Shown: positions 33,700-42,770, counted from the first letter of the stretch. The stretch: DNA of 49,514 nt from Polyangia bacterium (GCA_030426845.1 JAUHXR010000023.1:1-49514), one strand, 5' to 3'. The notes: generated by a model not told the origin, from the sequence alone. Program-made: numbers and translations.

Positions 33700-35823
33700 T
33701 TCGCGCCGCAGCGCCCCCCCGACGACGACGTCGTCCAGGGCACGGTGCGCGACCGCCGCTACGCGAGCCCCGACGGCCGGTTCGGCGTGCTGCAGGTGGA
33801 GCGCGAGGCGGCCGACGAGCAGATCCTGGTCATCGGCGACGTGGCCGGGCTCACCCCGGGCGAGGACGCGCGCTTCCGCGGCCGGTGGGAGGAGCACCCC
33901 AAGTACGGCCGCCGCTTCCGCGCCGAGGGCTGGACGCCGGTCTTGCCGACGAGCGCGGACGGCATCCGCCGCTTCCTCGGCTCGGGCCTCGTCCCCGGCG
34001 TCGGCGCCGCGCTCGCCGAGCGGCTCGTCAAGGAATTCGGCGATCGCACGCTGGACGTGGTGGCGACCCAGAGCGCCCGGCTGCGGACGGTGCCCGGGAT
34101 CGGCGCCAAGCGCGCCGGCGCCATCTCGGAGGCGGTCCGCACGCGGCGCGCGGAGGCCGAGAGCCTCAGCTTCCTTCACTCCCTCGGGGTCGGCCCCGCG
34201 CTCTCGCGCAAGCTGCTCAAGAAGTACGGCGACCGCACGGTGACGGTGCTGCGGGAGGACCCCTACCTCGCGGCCGAGGAGGTCCGCGGGGTCGGCTTCC
34301 TGACCGCCGATCGCATTGGCCGCGCGGCCGGCATCGGGCCCGATGATCCTCGGCGGGCGGCCGGCGCGGTCCTCCACCTCCTCGTGCGCGCGGTCGACGA
34401 CGGGCACGTGTATCTCCCGCGCGAACGCCTGCGCCGCGACGCGGCCCGGCTCGAGCTGCGCGAGGAGCTGGTGGACCCGGCGGTCGAGACGCTCGCGGCC
34501 CGCGAGATGGTCGTGATCGAGGAGGATCGCGTCTACGCGCCGCCGCTCCACCACGCGGAGGCCCGGGTCGCGGAGCGCTTGACCGAGCTGCGCCGTCCGC
34601 GGGCCGGGCGTGAGGCGGCCCGCGATCTCCCCGAGGAGCTCTCAGCGCGCCAGCGCGAGGCGGTGCGGACCGCGCTCACCCAGGGCCTGATGGTGCTCAC
34701 CGGCGGCCCCGGCACGGGCAAGACGACCACGGTGCGTGCGATCGTCGACACCCACGAGGCCCAGGACCTGCGCGTCACCCTGTGCGCGCCGACCGGGCGC
34801 GCGGCCAAGCGGCTGAGCGAGGCGAGCGGGCGCGAGGCCAAGACGATCCACCGCCTGCTCGAGTGGAGCCCCGCGACCGGCGGCTTCTCGCGCGACGCGG
34901 GCAGCCCGCTCGACACCGACCTCGTGCTCGTCGACGAGGCCTCGATGCTCGATCTGCCCCTCGCCCGGGCGCTCCTCGAGGCGGTGGGCCCGACCGCGAG
35001 CCTGGTGCTGGTGGGCGACGTCGACCAGCTCCCGCCGGTCGGCGCGGGCCAGGTCCTGCGCGAGATCATCCGCTCCGACGTGGTCCCCGTCGTCCGGCTC
35101 GATCAGGTGTTTCGGCAGGCCCAGCGCTCCGCGATCGTCCGCGGCGCGCACGCGATCCACGCCGGCGCGATCCCGTCGCCCACCCCGCGCGGCGAGAAGG
35201 GCGAGGGCGACCTCTTCCTCGTCCGCGCGACCGAGCCGGCCGCGATCATCGACCGGGTGCTCGCGACGCTCGAGCGCATCCCGCGCGCCTACGGTCTCGA
35301 TCCGGTGCGCGACGTTCAGGTGCTCATCCCCATGCGGCGCGGTCCGCTCGGCGCGACCAACCTCAACCTCGAGCTCCAGCGCGCGCTCAACCCGGGCCGC
35401 GGCGCTCCGGGCGCGCTCCGCGCCGGCGACAAGGTCATGCAGCTCCGCAACGACTACGAGCGCGAGGTGTTCAACGGCGACATCGGCTGGGTCGAGCGGG
35501 TGGAAGACGGCGTGACCTACGTCCGCTTCGACAGCGGCCGCCGGAGCTACGAGGCCGACGCCCTCGACGCGCTCACCCTCGCCTACGCCTCGACCATCCA
35601 CAAGGCGCAGGGCTCGGAGTTCCCCTGCGTGATCGTGGTCCTCGCGAACGCGCATCACGTCTTGCTCTCGCGCGCGCTGCTCTACACCGCGGTGACCCGC
35701 GCCAAGCAGCTCGTGGTCCTGGTGGGCGACCCGCGCGCCATGCGCCGCGCGGCCCAGACGACCCGCGACACCGAGAGCTTCTCCCGCCTCGCCGAGCGCC
35801 TGCGCGACGACGCCGCGAGCTGA
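33682..35823 (+). CDS. RecD2-like ATP-dependent DNA helicase
   Basis: The 713-residue product is a 5'-3' SF1B helicase of the stand-alone RecD2 type, found without RecBC. The order is an N-terminal OB-like domain, tandem helix-hairpin-helix segments (LVPGVGAALAERLV, LRTVPGIGAKRAGAI, GVGPALSRKLLKKYG), then the helicase core with GGPGTGKTTT (Walker A), LVDEASMLD (Walker B), GDVDQLPPVGAGQVL and a C-terminal STIHKAQGSEFPCVIVV (motif V). All helicase motifs are intact. GTG 33682 is the first in-frame start after a stop at 33649. Confidence 0.95.
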   Translation: MTQPLPFAPQRPPDDDVVQGTVRDRRYASPDGRFGVLQVEREAADEQILVIGDVAGLTPGEDARFRGRWEEHPKYGRRFRAEGWTPVLPTSADGIRRFLGSGLVPGVGAALAERLVKEFGDRTLDVVATQSARLRTVPGIGAKRAGAISEAVRTRRAEAESLSFLHSLGVGPALSRKLLKKYGDRTVTVLREDPYLAAEEVRGVGFLTADRIGRAAGIGPDDPRRAAGAVLHLLVRAVDDGHVYLPRERLRRDAARLELREELVDPAVETLAAREMVVIEEDRVYAPPLHHAEARVAERLTELRRPRAGREAARDLPEELSARQREAVRTALTQGLMVLTGGPGTGKTTTVRAIVDTHEAQDLRVTLCAPTGRAAKRLSEASGREAKTIHRLLEWSPATGGFSRDAGSPLDTDLVLVDEASMLDLPLARALLEAVGPTASLVLVGDVDQLPPVGAGQVLREIIRSDVVPVVRLDQVFRQAQRSAIVRGAHAIHAGAIPSPTPRGEKGEGDLFLVRATEPAAIIDRVLATLERIPRAYGLDPVRDVQVLIPMRRGPLGATNLNLELQRALNPGRGAPGALRAGDKVMQLRNDYEREVFNGDIGWVERVEDGVTYVRFDSGRRSYEADALDALTLAYASTIHKAQGSEFPCVIVVLANAHHVLLSRALLYTAVTRAKQLVVLVGDPRAMRRAAQTTRDTESFSRLAERLRDDAAS

Positions 35824-35835
35824 CCGGCGCCGATC

Positions 35836-35859
35836 GATCTGGGGAGCGATCTGGGGAGC
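35836..35859 (+). repeat. Two 12-bp direct repeats
   Basis: GATCTGGGGAGC occurs twice in tandem in the 50-bp gap between the convergent recD2 and beta-lactamase-fold genes. The following bases (GGCCCGGCGAGC, GTTCAGGCGAGC) look like decayed copies. Confidence 0.7.
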
Positions 35860-35873
35860 GGCCCGGCGAGCGT

Positions 35874-37010
35874 TCAGGCGAGCGCGGCGAGCACCGAGTC
35901 GTGGAACGCCGGCCGGAAGCCGTCGATGCGCAGGTTGGCGCGGCTCGGGAACGCGCGGTTGGTCAGGAGCGCGATCGCCGCCCCGGCCGCCGGGTCCACG
36001 AGGAGCGACGCGCCCGGCAGCCCCACCTGACCGAAGCTGGCCGCGCTAGCCCGCCGGCCGCACACCGCCGGCTGATCGCGGGCCGCGAAGAACCCCAGCC
36101 GTTCGTCCCCCTCGCGCCCCGCGTCCGCGATCGACGCGAGCGCGTCGGGCGGGAGCCACCCCGAGCCGGCCGCGGATCCCGCGAGCGCGTAGCCGAAGGC
36201 CGCCACCGCGCCGGCCGTGCCGAAGAGGCCCGCATGTCCCGCCACCCCGCCGAAGGCGAAGGCGTTCTCCTCGTTGACCTCACCGCGCAGCGGCCGACCG
36301 CGCCACGCGCAGCGCTCGCTCGGTGCGCAACGCGCGACCACCGCCGCGCGCTGGTCTCCCGGGAGGGCCGCCGGGTAGAGCAGGTCGTCCTCGACCTCGA
36401 GCGGCGCCGCGACCCGGCCTCGGACCACCTCGGCGAGCGGCTTGCGCAGCACGCGCGAGAGCGCCTCCCCGGCCACCAGGAAGCCGAGGTCGCTGCGCTC
36501 CGGCGGGCGCGGCCCTGTGGCCCCGGGGGAACGCCGCTCACCCTCTCGCCGCGCGGCCTCGCTGAGCAGCCAGCGACGCGCCGCGCTCGAGCCGGGCGCG
36601 TGCGGCACGTCGAGGTAGAGCCCCCCCGAGGCCGCGAGACCGCCGCGGTCGTCGAGCAGCTCGCGCAGCGTGACCCCCCCGAGCACGCCCCCGCGCGCCG
36701 CGGGCAGCGCCGCCTCCACCTCGCGGCCCAGGTCGAGCGCGCCCTCGGCCTCCGCCCGCAGCGCGGCCACCGCCACCACCGCGCGCGTGATCGCACCGAG
36801 GTCGTACAGGGTCGCCGCCCCCACCCGGGCCGCGCCGGGCGCGCGATGCCCCGCCCAGGCGGTGACGGCCCGAGGCCCTCCGTCCGCGCCGCGCCAGCAC
36901 ACCGCGCACGTCGCGCCGGGGAAGACGTGACCGGACACGCCCGCCTCGAGCAGCCTCCCGACCGCCCCCCGGACCCGCGCCTCCCGGTCGTCCCCCACCA
37001 CCTCTCTCAT
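35874..37010 (-). CDS. Beta-lactamase-fold (class C serine hydrolase) protein lacking catalytic residues
   Basis: The 378-residue product matches the beta-lactamase/EstB-type family: TLYDLGAITRAV near residue 68, ERSDLGFLVAGEALSRVL near 171, VNEENAFAFGGVAGHAGLFGTAG at 245-267, and a C-terminal FGQVGLPGASLLVDPAAG, ALLTNR. The catalytic positions are changed. The SxTK motif reads AITR (A73, R76), the YSN motif reads RSD (172-174), and the HxG motif reads QVG (Q328). The protein is probably a non-hydrolysing binding protein or regulator. The start is ATG 37010; the longer frame to 37184 runs antisense into truD. No signal peptide is evident. Confidence 0.85.
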   Translation of the reverse strand: MREVVGDDREARVRGAVGRLLEAGVSGHVFPGATCAVCWRGADGGPRAVTAWAGHRAPGAARVGAATLYDLGAITRAVVAVAALRAEAEGALDLGREVEAALPAARGGVLGGVTLRELLDDRGGLAASGGLYLDVPHAPGSSAARRWLLSEAARREGERRSPGATGPRPPERSDLGFLVAGEALSRVLRKPLAEVVRGRVAAPLEVEDDLLYPAALPGDQRAAVVARCAPSERCAWRGRPLRGEVNEENAFAFGGVAGHAGLFGTAGAVAAFGYALAGSAAGSGWLPPDALASIADAGREGDERLGFFAARDQPAVCGRRASAASFGQVGLPGASLLVDPAAGAAIALLTNRAFPSRANLRIDGFRPAFHDSVLAALA

Positions 37011-37083
37011 ATCGGTGGGCGGCGGATTGGTAAACGAGGAATCGCGGCGGGCGTCCGCGAGCCGGACGGCCCATGCTGCGGCC

Positions 37084-38139
37084 ATGCCCCTCGATGAGGC
37101 GCGCCTCGAGCGCGCCGCCGACGTCACCGCCCTGCCCCGCCTGCTCGAGGGGCCGCGCCCGCTCGCCGGGCGGATCCGCGTCACGCCCGAGGACTTCCGC
37201 GTGGTCGAGGAGCTCGCCTACGAGGCCGCGGGCGAGGGCGAGCACCTCTACGTCCGCTTCGAGAAGACCGAGCTGACCACCCCCGAAGCCGTCCGCCGGA
37301 TCGCCGCCGCGCTCGACGTGGACCCGCGCGGCTCCGGCTGGGCCGGGCTCAAGGACCGCCGCGCGATCACCGAGCAGTGGGCGAGCTTCCATCGGGCCGA
37401 CCCGGCGCGGCTCGACCGCGCGACGATCGACGGCGTCCGCATCCTCGAGGCGAAGCCGCACGGCCACAAGCTCCGCACCGGCCACGTGCGCTCGAACCGC
37501 TTCGCCCTCGTGGTGCGCGGCGAGGCCGACGTGGAGGCCACCGCGCGGGCCCTCGACGAGCTAGCCCGCCGCGGCGTCCCCAACTACTTTGGCGAGCAGC
37601 GCTTCGGCGTCGGGGGCTCGAACCTCGCGCGCGCCGTCCGCTGGCTCCTCGAGGGCGGCCGGCCCCCCCGCAAGAAGCACGAGCGCAAGCTCTTCGTCTC
37701 GACCTTCCAGTCGGCGCTCTTCAACGAGCTGCTCGGCGCGCGCGTGGCGGCGCGCGAGCTCGACGCGGTCGTCGACGGGGATCTGCTGCGCAAGGAGGAC
37801 TCGGGCGGACTCTTCGTCACCGAGGACCCGGCGGTCGACGGCCCCCGCGCGGCCGCCTTCGAGCTCAGCGCGACCGGCCCGATGTTCGGCGCGCGCATGC
37901 GCTGGCCGGAGGGCGAGGCGAAGGCGCGCGAGGAGGCGACGCTCGCCGCCTGGGGGATGCGCCCAGAGGACCTCAACGCGTTCCGGGCGGCCGGCCCGGG
38001 CACCCGGCGGCCCTACCGCGCTCAGCTGCTCGACGCGCGCGCAGAGGCTCACCCCGAGGGGGCGCGGATCGTGATGACCCTGCCGGCCGGGGTCTACGCG
38101 ACGGTCGTGCTGCGCGAGCTGCTGGAGCTGCCCGCCTGA
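37084..38139 (+). CDS. truD: tRNA pseudouridine synthase TruD
   Basis: The 351-residue product converts U13 of certain tRNAs to pseudouridine. Motifs in order are FRVVEELAYEAAGEGEHLYVRFEKTELTT (N-terminal block), GLKDRRAITEQ with the catalytic Asp (about residue 84), KLRTGHVRSNRFALVVRG, VPNYFGEQRFG and FQSALFNELLGARV. All are family signatures. ATG 37084 (MPLDEARLERAADV) is preferred to the upstream start at 37015, because residues added there have no similarity. It diverges from the beta-lactamase-fold gene with a 73-bp gap. Confidence 0.95.
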   Translation: MPLDEARLERAADVTALPRLLEGPRPLAGRIRVTPEDFRVVEELAYEAAGEGEHLYVRFEKTELTTPEAVRRIAAALDVDPRGSGWAGLKDRRAITEQWASFHRADPARLDRATIDGVRILEAKPHGHKLRTGHVRSNRFALVVRGEADVEATARALDELARRGVPNYFGEQRFGVGGSNLARAVRWLLEGGRPPRKKHERKLFVSTFQSALFNELLGARVAARELDAVVDGDLLRKEDSGGLFVTEDPAVDGPRAAAFELSATGPMFGARMRWPEGEAKAREEATLAAWGMRPEDLNAFRAAGPGTRRPYRAQLLDARAEAHPEGARIVMTLPAGVYATVVLRELLELPA

Positions 38140-38324
38140 CCTCCCCAGCTGGTTGCGCCGGTCCCCGAATTGCGTCAAGTCGACGGGCGATTCCGGTGAA
38201 ATCTTCGGCCTTCGGGGGCGTTGAGGCCCCGCGCGCGGTTCCCGGGATGGGCGCCGCGGGGCGCCGGCCCTAGACAACTCCTCGCCTTATCTATCCGGCC
38301 TCGGCCGTCGCTTCAGGAGAGCCC

Positions 38325-39062
38325 GTGGACATTCAGGAACGCTTGACCGCTTTCGCCATGCTCGGCGCCGAGTGGGTCATGTGGCTGCTGGTGCTGCTTT
38401 CGATCGTGGTGCTCGCGATCGTCTTCGAGCGCGCCTATTACATGTTCGCCACCCGGGACGACTTCGCGACCCTGCAGGCGCAGCTCCTCAAGCTGCTCGG
38501 CGCGGGCGACATCGAGGGCGCGAAGAAGCGCATGCGGGCCAGCAAGTCCTTCGAGGCGCGCATCGCCCTGTCGGGTGTGAACGCGGCTGGCGACGGCGCG
38601 GCGAGCGCCGAGGAGCGGATGGCGAGCGAATCGCGCCTCGCCAAGCTCGCGATGGAGCGAAACCTCGCCTTCGTCGGCACGGTCGGCAACAACGCCCCGT
38701 TCGTCGGGCTGCTCGGGACGGTCATCGGCGTCATCGGCGCGTTCCACGAGCTCGACCAGAGCGGCGGCCAGGTGTCGGCCGGCCTGATGAGCGAGATCGG
38801 CGAGGCGCTCGTCGCTACCGCGATCGGCCTGCTGGTCGCGATCCCGGCCGTCGCCTTCTTCAACCTGTTCCTCCGCCTCATCAAGGGGCGGCTCATGCGC
38901 GGTGAGGCCCTCGGCCACGACGTGCTCGCCCATCTCAAGGCGGACGGGGCGGCGAGCGCCGGTGCCTCGAGCGCCGGTGCCTCGAGCTCTGCGTCGAGCG
39001 GCGGCTCCAAGGGCAGCAGCAAGGCCAAGAGCAAGAAGGCCGACGCCGAGGACGAGGGCTAG
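38325..39062 (+). CDS. exbB: MotA/TolQ/ExbB proton channel protein
   Basis: The 245-residue inner-membrane protein is part of a proton-driven motor that energises TonB or Tol. It has a first membrane helix at about residues 15-36, then a cytoplasmic domain. The paired helices follow: NNAPFVGLLGTVIGVIGAFHEL and LVATAIGLLVAIPAVAFFNLF, which form the channel. The start is GTG 38325 with AGGAG at 38315-38319. The C-terminus ends in a low-complexity Ala/Ser/Lys tail encoded in part by 15-bp repeats. The 185 bp upstream show no convincing promoter. First gene of exbB-exbD-tonB. Confidence 0.92.
   Translation: MDIQERLTAFAMLGAEWVMWLLVLLSIVVLAIVFERAYYMFATRDDFATLQAQLLKLLGAGDIEGAKKRMRASKSFEARIALSGVNAAGDGAASAEERMASESRLAKLAMERNLAFVGTVGNNAPFVGLLGTVIGVIGAFHELDQSGGQVSAGLMSEIGEALVATAIGLLVAIPAVAFFNLFLRLIKGRLMRGEALGHDVLAHLKADGAASAGASSAGASSSASSGGSKGSSKAKSKKADAEDEG
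38956..39000 (+). repeat. 15-bp repeat in the exbB tail
   Basis: Two perfect copies of GCGCCGGTGCCTCGA (38956-38970 and 38971-38985) are followed by a degenerate third. They encode SAGAS repeats near the ExbB C-terminus. Confidence 0.8.
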
Positions 39063-39064
39063 CC

Positions 39065-39499
39065 GTGGCCGCGTCCGGAGGCGGCGGCGAAGAAGACGAT
39101 CTGATCACCGCGATCAACGTCACCCCGCTCGTCGACATCGTCCTCGTTCTCCTCATCATCCTGATGGTGACCGCGAGCTACATCGTCTCGAAGAGCATCC
39201 CGATGGACCTCCCGAACGCCCAGAGCGGCGAGGAGGGCCCGCCGCGGACGCTGACCGTCTCGATCGACGAGGAGGGCGGCCTCTACATCGACGCGGAGGA
39301 GGTCACCTGGGAGCAGCTCTCGAGCCGTGCGCGCAGCTTCGCGGCGAGCGAGGACGAGCCCCGCGCGGTGATCGCGGCCGACCGCCGGGTGAGCCACGGC
39401 GAGTTCATCCGCATCGTCGACGTGCTCCGCACCGCGGGCATCACCCGCTACGCCATCAACGTGAATCCGCAAGATCTGGCGCGCGAGGGCGGCGAGTAG
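39065..39499 (+). CDS. exbD: ExbD/TolR family biopolymer transport protein
   Basis: The 144-residue product has a short cytoplasmic N-terminus and a single membrane helix (about residues 20-40). The helix contains INVTPLVDIVLVLLIILMV, with the conserved protonatable Asp in PLVDI, followed by a periplasmic domain. It works with ExbB as the proton-conducting stator. The start is GTG 39065, two bases after the exbB stop, so the genes are co-translated. Confidence 0.95.
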   Translation: MAASGGGGEEDDLITAINVTPLVDIVLVLLIILMVTASYIVSKSIPMDLPNAQSGEEGPPRTLTVSIDEEGGLYIDAEEVTWEQLSSRARSFAASEDEPRAVIAADRRVSHGEFIRIVDVLRTAGITRYAINVNPQDLAREGGE

Positions 39500-39550
39500 C
39501 CGCTGCCCCCTGGCGGATCGCGCCTCGAGGTACCACGCTCCGAAGGTCCG

Positions 39551-40429
39551 ATGGAGCTCTCGCCCAAGCCGAGGCTGGTCGCGCTGTTGACGATGGGTCT
39601 CGTCGACCAGCCGATGCTCGTGGGTCTGCTGCTGTTGAGCGCGGTCGTACACCTCGCGGTGTGGTCGGTGCTCGGCGTGCTGCCTTCGGTCGAGGAGGCG
39701 CTCGCGCAGCAGCTCGCCCCCGTCACCATCGAGCCGTTCGACCCCGAGCCGGCCGCCGCTCCGGTCGAGCCCGAGCCGGAGCCCGAGGCGGAGCCCGAGG
39801 TGGAGGAGCCGGCCCCCGAGCCCGAGCCGGAGCCCGAGCCGGTGGTGGAGCGCGAACGGCCCACCACCCCGCGGCCGCAGCCCGACCCCGAGCCGCAGGC
39901 CCAGCCCGAGCCGCCGCCGGCGGAGGAGGCGATCGCGGACTTCACCGGCGAGACGCTGACCAACGACAGCGGCGAGGCCTGGGCGAGCGAGGTCGGCAAT
40001 GGCGCCGCGATGGAGGGTCCGATCGGCCAGCCCGGAGCCCAGGTCACCGGCCGGCGCCGGGAGGGCGTCCGCGAGGGCACGCCGGGCGGCGCGGGCGGCG
40101 CGGAGGAGGGCCCGAGGGTCGTCGCGGTCAGCGATCTGTCGCGCCCGCCGGCCCCGCCTGTGTCGCGCCTCCGGTCGCTGCTGAGCGACAACATGCCGCG
40201 CCGGGCCCGGGACCTCGGGCTCGAGGGCAACGCGATCGTGCGTATCCGCGTGAACCCGGATGGCCGCGTCCAGCCGCTCGCGGTGGTGCGCGAGGATCAA
40301 GAGGGATTCGGGGAGGCGTGCCGCCGCTCGATCCGCGCCTCGGGCCGCTGGGAGCCGCCGCTGGACCGGGACGGCCAGGCGGTGGCCACCATCACGACCT
40401 TCCGCTGCGGATTCACGATCAACTTCTGA
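39551..40429 (+). CDS. TonB-family energy transducer
   Basis: The 292-residue product has an N-terminal membrane helix (about residues 20-45), then a long Pro/Glu-rich periplasmic spacer (PEPEPEPEAEPEVEEP and similar). The C-terminal TonB domain runs from about residue 205 (ARDLGLEGNAIVRIRVNPDG, CRRSIRASGRWEPPLDRDG, FRCGFTINF). It carries energy from ExbB/ExbD to outer-membrane receptors or an equivalent envelope machine. The low-similarity middle (about 130-190, Gly-rich) is lineage-specific. No TonB-dependent receptor gene lies in the window. Confidence 0.9.
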   Translation: MELSPKPRLVALLTMGLVDQPMLVGLLLLSAVVHLAVWSVLGVLPSVEEALAQQLAPVTIEPFDPEPAAAPVEPEPEPEAEPEVEEPAPEPEPEPEPVVERERPTTPRPQPDPEPQAQPEPPPAEEAIADFTGETLTNDSGEAWASEVGNGAAMEGPIGQPGAQVTGRRREGVREGTPGGAGGAEEGPRVVAVSDLSRPPAPPVSRLRSLLSDNMPRRARDLGLEGNAIVRIRVNPDGRVQPLAVVREDQEGFGEACRRSIRASGRWEPPLDRDGQAVATITTFRCGFTINF

Positions 40430-40440
40430 CGCTTCGCGCC

Positions 40441-40460
40441 GATCCACCCATCGGTGGATC
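40441..40460 (+). terminator. Hairpin after the exbB-exbD-tonB operon
   Basis: GATCCACC (40441-40448) pairs perfectly with GGTGGATC (40453-40460) across a CATC loop, 12 bases after the tonB stop. No T tract follows. It is a candidate terminator or processing hairpin separating the operon from the beta-barrel gene. Confidence 0.5.
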
Positions 40461-40501
40461 AATCCGTTGCGACGAAACTCCGCTTGAGCGATGATGCTCG
40501 C

Positions 40502-42001
40502 ATGCGTGCGCGCTCGATCGTCTGGCTCGCCGCCCTCGGGGCGCTCCTCGCGTGGCCCTCCGCGAGCCAGGCGCAGGACCCGGACGGCGGCAATTTCAAC
40601 CTGATGCGCTACACCCCCGCGCCGGGGCCGCTCAACTACTTCATGGTCGAGGGCGCGCAGACGCCGGGCCACATCCAGGGCTCCGCCGGGCTCGTGCTCG
40701 ACTACGGGCACCGCCCGTTCGTGCTCTGGAACGCGAGCTGCGCGGAGGGCGCCACGGACTGCACGGTCGGCGACGAGCGCGCGACCCTCGTCGAGTACAT
40801 CGCGGCCGCGCACGTCACCGGCACGCTCACCCTCTTCGACCGCCTGCAGATCGGCCTGGTCGTCCCGGTCGCCCTGATGAACGGCGACGGCTTCTCGGCC
40901 GCGGCCGCTGGCCGGATGCCCATCGCGATCCGCGGCGGCACCTCGATCGCGCTGGCCGATCCGCGGCTGTCCCTCAAGGGCCGGTTCTTCACCGACGCGA
41001 GCAGCGGCGTGTCGCTCGGCGCGAGCGCCTTCGTGACCGCGCCCACCGGACAGCGCGCGGCCGACCGCGACCAGAACTTCCTCGGCGACAACCTGCCGAT
41101 GTTCGGCGGGCACGTGATCTTCGAGCTCGCCCAGTCCGGGTTCCGCTTCGCGGCCAACGTCGGCGGCACCTGGCGCGAGGAGGTGCAGCTCCTGTCGACC
41201 GTGGTCGGGCCGCAGCTCACCTACGGCGTCGGCGCGGGCTACGACATCACCACGCTGGTCGGGGTCTTCGCCGAGATGAACGGCGCCTCGACCTTCACGG
41301 CCCAGGTCGACGAGCACTCGCTCGAGTGGCGCGTCGGCGGCCGCCTCCACTTCGACGACTTCGACGTCCATCTGGCCGGCGGCAGCGGCCTGCCGCCGTT
41401 CGGCGTGGGCACGCCGATGTTCCGCTTCGTGGCCGGCTTCCAGTGGGCGCCGATCCACCTCGACACGGACGGCGACGGAATCGAGGACCCGCAGGACTCC
41501 TGCCCCAGCGAGGCCGAGGACACGGACGGCTGGGAGGACGAGGACGGCTGCCCCGAGGCGGACAACGACGACGACGGCCACCTCGACGCGGACGACCCCT
41601 GCCCGGACGAGGCCGAGGACATCGATCAGTTCGAGGACGAAGACGGCTGCCCGGACACCGACAACGACGGCGACGGGATCCACGACGGATACGACTCGTG
41701 CCCGGACGAGCCCGAGGACATGGACGGCGACCGGGACGAGGACGGCTGCCCCGACGACGACACCGATCGCGACGGCATCGACGACGCCAACGACCAGTGC
41801 CCGAACGAGGAAGAGGACTTCGACGGCTTCGGCGACGAGGACGGCTGCCCGGAGACCGACTTCGACGAGGACGGCATCCCGGACGACCAGGACCAGTGCC
41901 CGGACCAGGCCGAGGACATCGACGAGTTCGAGGACGACGACGGCTGCCCCGAGGAGGGCGCTCCCGCGGCGGCGCCGCACCGTCGCGGCCGCGGCCGCTG
42001 A
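40502..42001 (+). CDS. Outer-membrane beta-barrel protein with thrombospondin type 3 repeats
   Basis: The 499-residue product starts at ATG 40502, giving a signal peptide (RARSIVWLAALGALLAW...SASQAQ). Residues about 25-310 show alternating beta-strand patterns typical of a transporter-like barrel (LVLDYGHRPFVLWNA, LQIGLVVPVALMNGDGF, FRFVAGFQWAPIHL). Residues about 320-485 are five thrombospondin type 3 repeats of about 33 residues (DTDGDGIEDPQDSCP, DNDGDGIHDGYDSCP, DTDRDGIDDANDQCP) that would bind calcium. Homologues of this build usually end in an OmpA peptidoglycan-binding domain. Here the protein stops in a short RRGRGR tail, so that domain is absent. Confidence 0.88.
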   Translation: MRARSIVWLAALGALLAWPSASQAQDPDGGNFNLMRYTPAPGPLNYFMVEGAQTPGHIQGSAGLVLDYGHRPFVLWNASCAEGATDCTVGDERATLVEYIAAAHVTGTLTLFDRLQIGLVVPVALMNGDGFSAAAAGRMPIAIRGGTSIALADPRLSLKGRFFTDASSGVSLGASAFVTAPTGQRAADRDQNFLGDNLPMFGGHVIFELAQSGFRFAANVGGTWREEVQLLSTVVGPQLTYGVGAGYDITTLVGVFAEMNGASTFTAQVDEHSLEWRVGGRLHFDDFDVHLAGGSGLPPFGVGTPMFRFVAGFQWAPIHLDTDGDGIEDPQDSCPSEAEDTDGWEDEDGCPEADNDDDGHLDADDPCPDEAEDIDQFEDEDGCPDTDNDGDGIHDGYDSCPDEPEDMDGDRDEDGCPDDDTDRDGIDDANDQCPNEEEDFDGFGDEDGCPETDFDEDGIPDDQDQCPDQAEDIDEFEDDDGCPEEGAPAAAPHRRGRGR

Positions 42002-42025
42002 GGCCGGCGGTCGCTGGCCCTCCAT

Positions 42026-42085
42026 CACTGCCCCGTCGGCCACTACATCGTCGGCCACTGCCCCCTCGGCCGCTGCCCCCTCGGC
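42026..42085 (+). repeat. 15-bp tandem repeat downstream of the barrel gene
   Basis: Four non-coding units of CACTGCCCCCTCGGC type (42026-42040, 42041-42055, 42056-42070, 42071-42085) lie in the 153-bp gap before the next gene. The second unit is the most divergent. Confidence 0.85.
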
Positions 42086-42154
42086 CAATGGCGCGCGCCG
42101 CCACGCCCACCCCGGTTTCTTGACCCCGCGCCGCGCGGCGCGGTTGATGGGGCC

Positions 42155-42742
42155 ATGCGTCGCTCACTCCTCGGGGCCGGCCTCCTCGGTCTGCTCGCGC
42201 TGCTCCCCGCCTGCCGGGCGCCCCGCCTCTCTGGCACGTCCGTCGGGCAGTACGAGGTCAACGGCGAGCTGGTCGAGAACACCTGCGCGGAGGGCTACCC
42301 GGCCCCCGAGACGCTGCGGTTCTTCGTCGAGCTGCGACACGACGCCGGGGTGGTCGGCTACTGGAAGCTCGCGAACTCGCCGATCGTCGAGGGCCGGGTG
42401 GAGCGCATGACCGGCTTCCGCTTCGTCGAGGCGAGCCAGGTCGTCGCCGTCCCCGCCGATCCCACCATGGGCGTGACCGGGTGCACGCTGGCCCGCGAGG
42501 AGACGGTCGAGGGGACGCTGATGGGCGAGGCGGCGAGCGACGCGGGCATCCCGCTCGACGGCGGCGCGCCCGCGGTCCCCCCCGGCGAGACGCGCTTCGA
42601 GGGCACCACCACCGTCCAGGTGAGCGCGTCGCGCGGCGACTGCTCGGCCCTGGTGACCACCGCCGGCGGCCCCTTCCCCGCCCTGCCCTGCGTCCTGCGC
42701 TTCGACCTCGTCGGCGAGCAGCTCGACGAGCCGCTCTGGTAG
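42155..42742 (+). CDS. Small lipoprotein of unknown function
   Basis: The 195-residue product begins with a clear signal peptide ending LPAC (lipobox Cys at about residue 20). The mature part has five cysteines and beta-strand-like segments (ETLRFFVELRHDAGVVGYWKL, VEGRVERMTGFRFVEA). I do not recognise a family. It is probably anchored to the envelope. It ends 28 bases before the convergent methyltransferase gene. Confidence 0.75.
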   Translation: MRRSLLGAGLLGLLALLPACRAPRLSGTSVGQYEVNGELVENTCAEGYPAPETLRFFVELRHDAGVVGYWKLANSPIVEGRVERMTGFRFVEASQVVAVPADPTMGVTGCTLAREETVEGTLMGEAASDAGIPLDGGAPAVPPGETRFEGTTTVQVSASRGDCSALVTTAGGPFPALPCVLRFDLVGEQLDEPLW

Positions 42743-42770
42743 CTCTCGGATCGGGTGCGGCGCCCGGCGT

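Noticed and set aside
39059-42088. 1009-residue open frame on the minus strand
   Set aside because: It runs opposite exbD, tonB and the barrel gene, all with clear families. Its sequence is repetitive Val/Leu/Arg-rich antisense translation.
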